DNA of 8,111 nt, from assembly GCA_027023665.1 (NCBI GenBank), contig JALVUY010000174.1:1-8111 (forward strand), in the 5' to 3' direction. How positions within the stretch are numbered: the first letter of the stretch is position 1; every line of letters starts with the position of its first letter. Source of the stretch: Methanocaldococcaceae archaeon (GTDB taxonomy: Archaea; AGJL01; Methanococci; Methanococcales; Methanocaldococcaceae). The position numbers were made by a program, and so were the translations under genes. The notes under the pieces were generated by a model, which saw only the letters and a list, made by a program, of their open reading frames with translations, was not told the origin of the DNA and did not search any database. Of this stretch, positions 5,560 to 8,111 are shown one piece after another.

Positions 5560-5949
5560 ATGAAAAAGAAAAAGTTCTTAGAAAAAAAACTAAAAAAGAT
5601 AGCCTATGAAAGAGTTGATATTTTAATGAAGTTAGCAGAAGAAGAGGCTAAAAAAGGTAGATGGGATAGAGTTAAAAGATATGTATATTTAGCAAGAAGA
5701 ATAGCTATGAAAATGAGAATAAAATTTCCAAAGAAATGGAAAAGAAGAATATGCAAAAAATGTGGAACTTTTTTGTTGTATGGAAGGAATGCAAGAGTTA
5801 GAGTTAAAAGTAAAAGGTATCCTCATGTAGTTATAACTTGCTTAGAATGTGGGGCCATATATAGAATTCCTATGATTAAAGAAAAGAAAGAAAAAAGACG
5901 AAAGAAGTTAGAGGAAAAATTAAAAGCAAAAAATAATGTGGTGGAATAA
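5560..5949 (+). CDS. rnp4: Ribonuclease P protein component 4 (Rpp21/Rpr2 family)
   Basis: Protein subunit of archaeal RNase P, which trims the 5' leader of precursor tRNA; in this family it works with Rnp1 (Rpp29) on the specificity domain of the RNA. The 129-residue protein is strongly basic. Residues 1-55 form two helices, and the zinc ribbon has Cys65-x2-Cys68 and Cys94-x2-Cys97, as expected. The C-terminal tail (107-126) is a lysine-rich helix. Start ATG 5560 has only a weak GTGA upstream (5552-5555). Its stop abuts the cobA ATG with no gap, so the two are surely co-transcribed. Its position after a structured RNA is suggestive, but that RNA lacks RNase P RNA core motifs. Confidence 0.95.
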   Translation: MKKKKFLEKKLKKIAYERVDILMKLAEEEAKKGRWDRVKRYVYLARRIAMKMRIKFPKKWKRRICKKCGTFLLYGRNARVRVKSKRYPHVVITCLECGAIYRIPMIKEKKEKRRKKLEEKLKAKNNVVE

Positions 5950-6675
5950 ATGACAGGCAAAGTTATCTTAGTTGGAGCAGGTCCGGGAGATCCAGAATTG
6001 ATAACAGTAAAAGGTTTAAAAGCAATTAAAGAGGCTGATGTCATTGTTTATGATAGTTTAATATCAAAAGACTTACTTAATTATGCAAAAGAAGGGGCGG
6101 AGTTAATTTATGTTGGTAAAAGAAAAGGACAACATTCCTTTAAACAGGAGGAGATTAATAAAATATTGGTAGAAAAAGCAAAAGAGGGAAAAATAGTTGT
6201 TAGATTAAAAGGAGGAGACCCATTTATTTTTGGAAGAGGAGGAGAAGAAATTTTAGAACTAAAAAAGCATAATATTCCTTATGAAGTAATTCCGGGAATA
6301 ACTTCAGCAATTGCAGTTCCAGAACTTGCAAATATTCCATTAACGCATAGAAAGGTAGCAACTTCATTTACCGTAGTTACTGGACACGAGGCTGAGGATA
6401 AAAAAGAGAAACAAGTGGATTTAAGTAAATTGAATGCTGACACTATAGTTATTTTGATGGGAATAACCAACTTAGAAAAGTTAGTTAATGAGTTGTTGCA
6501 AAATCCTAAGAGAAATAAAGACACTCCAGTAGCAATTATTACAAATGGTACTACAGAAAATCAAAGAGTTATAAAAGGAACTCTTGGAGATATAGTAGAA
6601 AAGGCAAAAAAAGAAAAAATATCTCCTCCCGGTGTTATTGTAGTTGGAGATGTAGTAAATGTTTTGGAAAAATAA
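5950..6675 (+). CDS. cobA: Uroporphyrinogen-III C-methyltransferase
   Basis: Transfers two methyl groups from SAM to uroporphyrinogen III to give precorrin-2, the branch point to siroheme, cobalamin and, in methanogens, coenzyme F430. The 241-residue enzyme is a single-domain SUMT: GAGPGDPELIT at 9-19, KRKGQHSFKQEEIN (57-70), the SAM-site signature GGDPFIFGRGGEE (88-100), PGITSA (115-120), PLTHR (130-134), VTGHE (143-147) and ILMG (168-171). There is no fused CysG oxidase/chelatase or HemD domain. GGTGG (5940-5944), inside the end of rnp4, is the ribosome-binding site, which fits translational coupling. The next gene begins 32 bases on. Confidence 0.96.
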   Translation: MTGKVILVGAGPGDPELITVKGLKAIKEADVIVYDSLISKDLLNYAKEGAELIYVGKRKGQHSFKQEEINKILVEKAKEGKIVVRLKGGDPFIFGRGGEEILELKKHNIPYEVIPGITSAIAVPELANIPLTHRKVATSFTVVTGHEAEDKKEKQVDLSKLNADTIVILMGITNLEKLVNELLQNPKRNKDTPVAIITNGTTENQRVIKGTLGDIVEKAKKEKISPPGVIVVGDVVNVLEK

Positions 6676-6707
6676 AATTTTTAAATTTTTTATAGTTCAG
6701 GGATACG

Positions 6708-8030
6708 ATGATAAAGAATGTTGCTGTAATTTATCCAAACAAATTTAAAGCAGGAATTTCTTGCTTAGCTGTTCATATTTTAGCCAAGCACTTATCTAAA
6801 TTTAAAGATATAAATGTAAGTGTGTATTTCTTAGAAAACTATCACAAAATAAAAAATTTTGACGCTATTTTTATAACTTTGCAGTATGAAAATGATTATT
6901 TTAATACAATAAAAATAGTTAAAGATTTAAGAAAAACTAATCCTAATGCAGTTTTTGCCGCTGGAGGGCCTTGTGTAATGGAAAACTTTTATCCTATAGC
7001 TGAGTTTTTTGATGCTATTATAGTTGGAGAGATTGAAGATAGCGATGTGATGCTAAAAGTTATAAATAGAGAGTTTGATGTCGAAGGAGTTTATTCAAGA
7101 TTTTTAGAGAAGGATAAAGTTAAGAGGATATATCCAAAAAAATTAACCATAGATGATTATCCAATATATCAACCAACTTCTGAAGAAGGATCTTATGGAA
7201 AATCATTTTTGTTAGAGCTTGGAAGAGGCTGCCCAAGAAGATGTAGATTTTGCTTAGCAAGAGCTATATATTATCCACCAAGGTTTAGAAAACTTAATGA
7301 TTTAATGTATTTGGCAGAAGAAGGAGTTAAAGTTAATAAAGTTAATAAGGTGGCATTAATAGCTCCATCAGTTGGAGATTATAAGTATATAGTTGAGCTA
7401 TGCAACTTTTTGGACGATTTAGGAGTTCAAATATCTCCATCTTCTTTAAGGGCAGATACTTTAAATGAAGAACTAATGAAAATTTTGAAACCAAAAACTT
7501 TAACTATAGCTCCAGAAGCTGGAAGTGAGAGACTGAGAGAATTTATAAAAAAAGATATTAAAGAGGGAGATATATTTAACGCGGTTGATTTAGCTAAGAA
7601 ATTTAATGTTGAGAAAATTAAACTCTATTTTATGGTTGGTATTCCAACAGAAACAGAGGAAGATATTGAAAAGCTTATAAATTTAACAAAGAAGATAAAA
7701 AGAGAAATTAAAAAAGTTGAAGTTTCTATAAATCCAATGATACCTAAGCCGCACACAGATTTTGAGGTAGAGGAGTTTGATTTATCATCTAAGAAAAAAA
7801 TTAAGTATATTGAAAAAAATCTAAGAAAAGAAGGAGTTAAAGTGGAGTATGAGAACTTTAATTCTATGATTTGTCAGTGTGTTTTAGCCAGAGGAGATGA
7901 AAATCTTAGTAAATATTTGGATGTTTCAAAAAATCCAACAAACTTAATTAGTGCATTAAAAAAAGATAAGTTATTGGATAAATACTTAGGAAAAATAGAT
8001 AAAATGCCATGGAAAAAAATAATTATCTAA
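6708..8030 (+). CDS. Radical SAM protein with B12-binding-like N-terminal domain, function unknown
   Basis: A 440-residue protein. Residues 1-115 have the alternating strand/helix pattern of a cobalamin-binding-type Rossmann domain (FAAGGPCVMENF at 83-94, IIVGEIED at 104-111), without a clear DxHxxG cobalamin ligand motif. The radical SAM core has Cys175-x3-Cys179-x2-Cys182 for the 4Fe-4S cluster in the segment ELGRGCPRRCRFCLAR, followed by TIAPEAGSERLRE (266-278), FMVGIPTETEEDIE and a SINPMIPKPHTDFE strand, like the YgiQ/MiaB-like groups. The C-terminus contains a CQC pair in SMICQCVLARGD that might hold metal. Substrate unknown. Start ATG 6708 follows AGGGAT at 6698-6703. Likely co-transcribed with cobA, but whether it acts in tetrapyrrole chemistry is only a guess. 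Confidence 0.88.
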   Translation: MIKNVAVIYPNKFKAGISCLAVHILAKHLSKFKDINVSVYFLENYHKIKNFDAIFITLQYENDYFNTIKIVKDLRKTNPNAVFAAGGPCVMENFYPIAEFFDAIIVGEIEDSDVMLKVINREFDVEGVYSRFLEKDKVKRIYPKKLTIDDYPIYQPTSEEGSYGKSFLLELGRGCPRRCRFCLARAIYYPPRFRKLNDLMYLAEEGVKVNKVNKVALIAPSVGDYKYIVELCNFLDDLGVQISPSSLRADTLNEELMKILKPKTLTIAPEAGSERLREFIKKDIKEGDIFNAVDLAKKFNVEKIKLYFMVGIPTETEEDIEKLINLTKKIKREIKKVEVSINPMIPKPHTDFEVEEFDLSSKKKIKYIEKNLRKEGVKVEYENFNSMICQCVLARGDENLSKYLDVSKNPTNLISALKKDKLLDKYLGKIDKMPWKKIII

Positions 8031-8053
8031 AGTTTTTTGTTATATTTATTGTA
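8031..8053. terminator. T-rich gap between convergent genes
   Basis: This 23-base T-rich stretch, with a TTTTTT run at 8034-8039, separates two convergent genes. It could end the radical SAM transcript. No hairpin is seen. Confidence 0.4.
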
Positions 8054-8110
8054 TTATAGAATTAGTGTATTATCTTCAACAATCTTAAACCCCGTTTCTC
8101 TATCATAATA
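8054..8110 (-). CDS. C-terminal end of an unidentified protein, cut by right edge
   Basis: On the minus strand the last 18 codons before a TAA (8056-8054) read YYDRETGFKIVEDNTLIL. The composition, with charged and hydrophobic residues alternating, looks like true coding sequence, and convergent placement against the radical SAM gene fits. The fragment is too short to assign a family. Confidence 0.45.
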   Translation of the reverse strand, partial: YYDRETGFKIVEDNTLIL

Positions 8111-8111
8111 T

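Overview
The window is AT-rich DNA from a hyperthermophilic methanogen, almost certainly Methanocaldococcus or a close relative. The signs are archaeal-only genes (ribosomal proteins L34e and L14e, the RNase P subunit Rpp21/Rnp4, archaeal-type CMP kinase and FtsY), strong GGTGA ribosome-binding sites, TATA boxes, T-rich gene ends, and protein sequences very close to what I remember of M. jannaschii. The species was not identified.

Layout. Bases 1-134 (minus strand) encode the catalytic core of a CheR-type methyltransferase that runs off the left edge. It collides head-on with the start of ftsY (90-1055, plus strand), which lacks the usual N-terminal extension, so a rearrangement or assembly junction probably lies near 105-135. 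Next come a small three-helix membrane protein of the MnhG/PhaG family (minus), thymidylate kinase (plus), a tandem-CBS protein with a zinc ribbon (plus), and dihydroorotate dehydrogenase pyrD (minus). A run of plus-strand genes follows: rpl34e, cmk and rpl14e. After a 616-base stretch without a protein gene come rnp4, cobA and a radical SAM protein, probably one operon. The right edge holds the last 18 codons of an unidentified minus-strand gene.

Metabolic themes. tmk, pyrD and cmk serve pyrimidine nucleotide synthesis. L34e, L14e and Rnp4 serve translation and tRNA maturation. CobA feeds the siroheme, cobalamin and F430 tetrapyrrole branch. FtsY is the signal recognition particle receptor.

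The most interesting part is 4944-5559. It holds a GC-enriched island (about 41% G+C by hand count over 5041-5340, against about 20% just downstream) with its own TATA box, several long helices, a textbook kink-turn, a possible pseudoknot and two identical T-tract ends. It looks like a stable non-coding RNA of about 250-370 nt that binds L7Ae. It does not match RNase P RNA, SRP RNA, tRNA or 5S RNA as I know them. A smaller GC-rich leader with two alternative hairpins precedes rpl14e.

Several genes have a longer open frame starting at TTG or ATG upstream of, or overlapping, the ribosome-binding site. For MnhG-like, tmk, the CBS protein and pyrD I moved the start to the ATG that follows the site.
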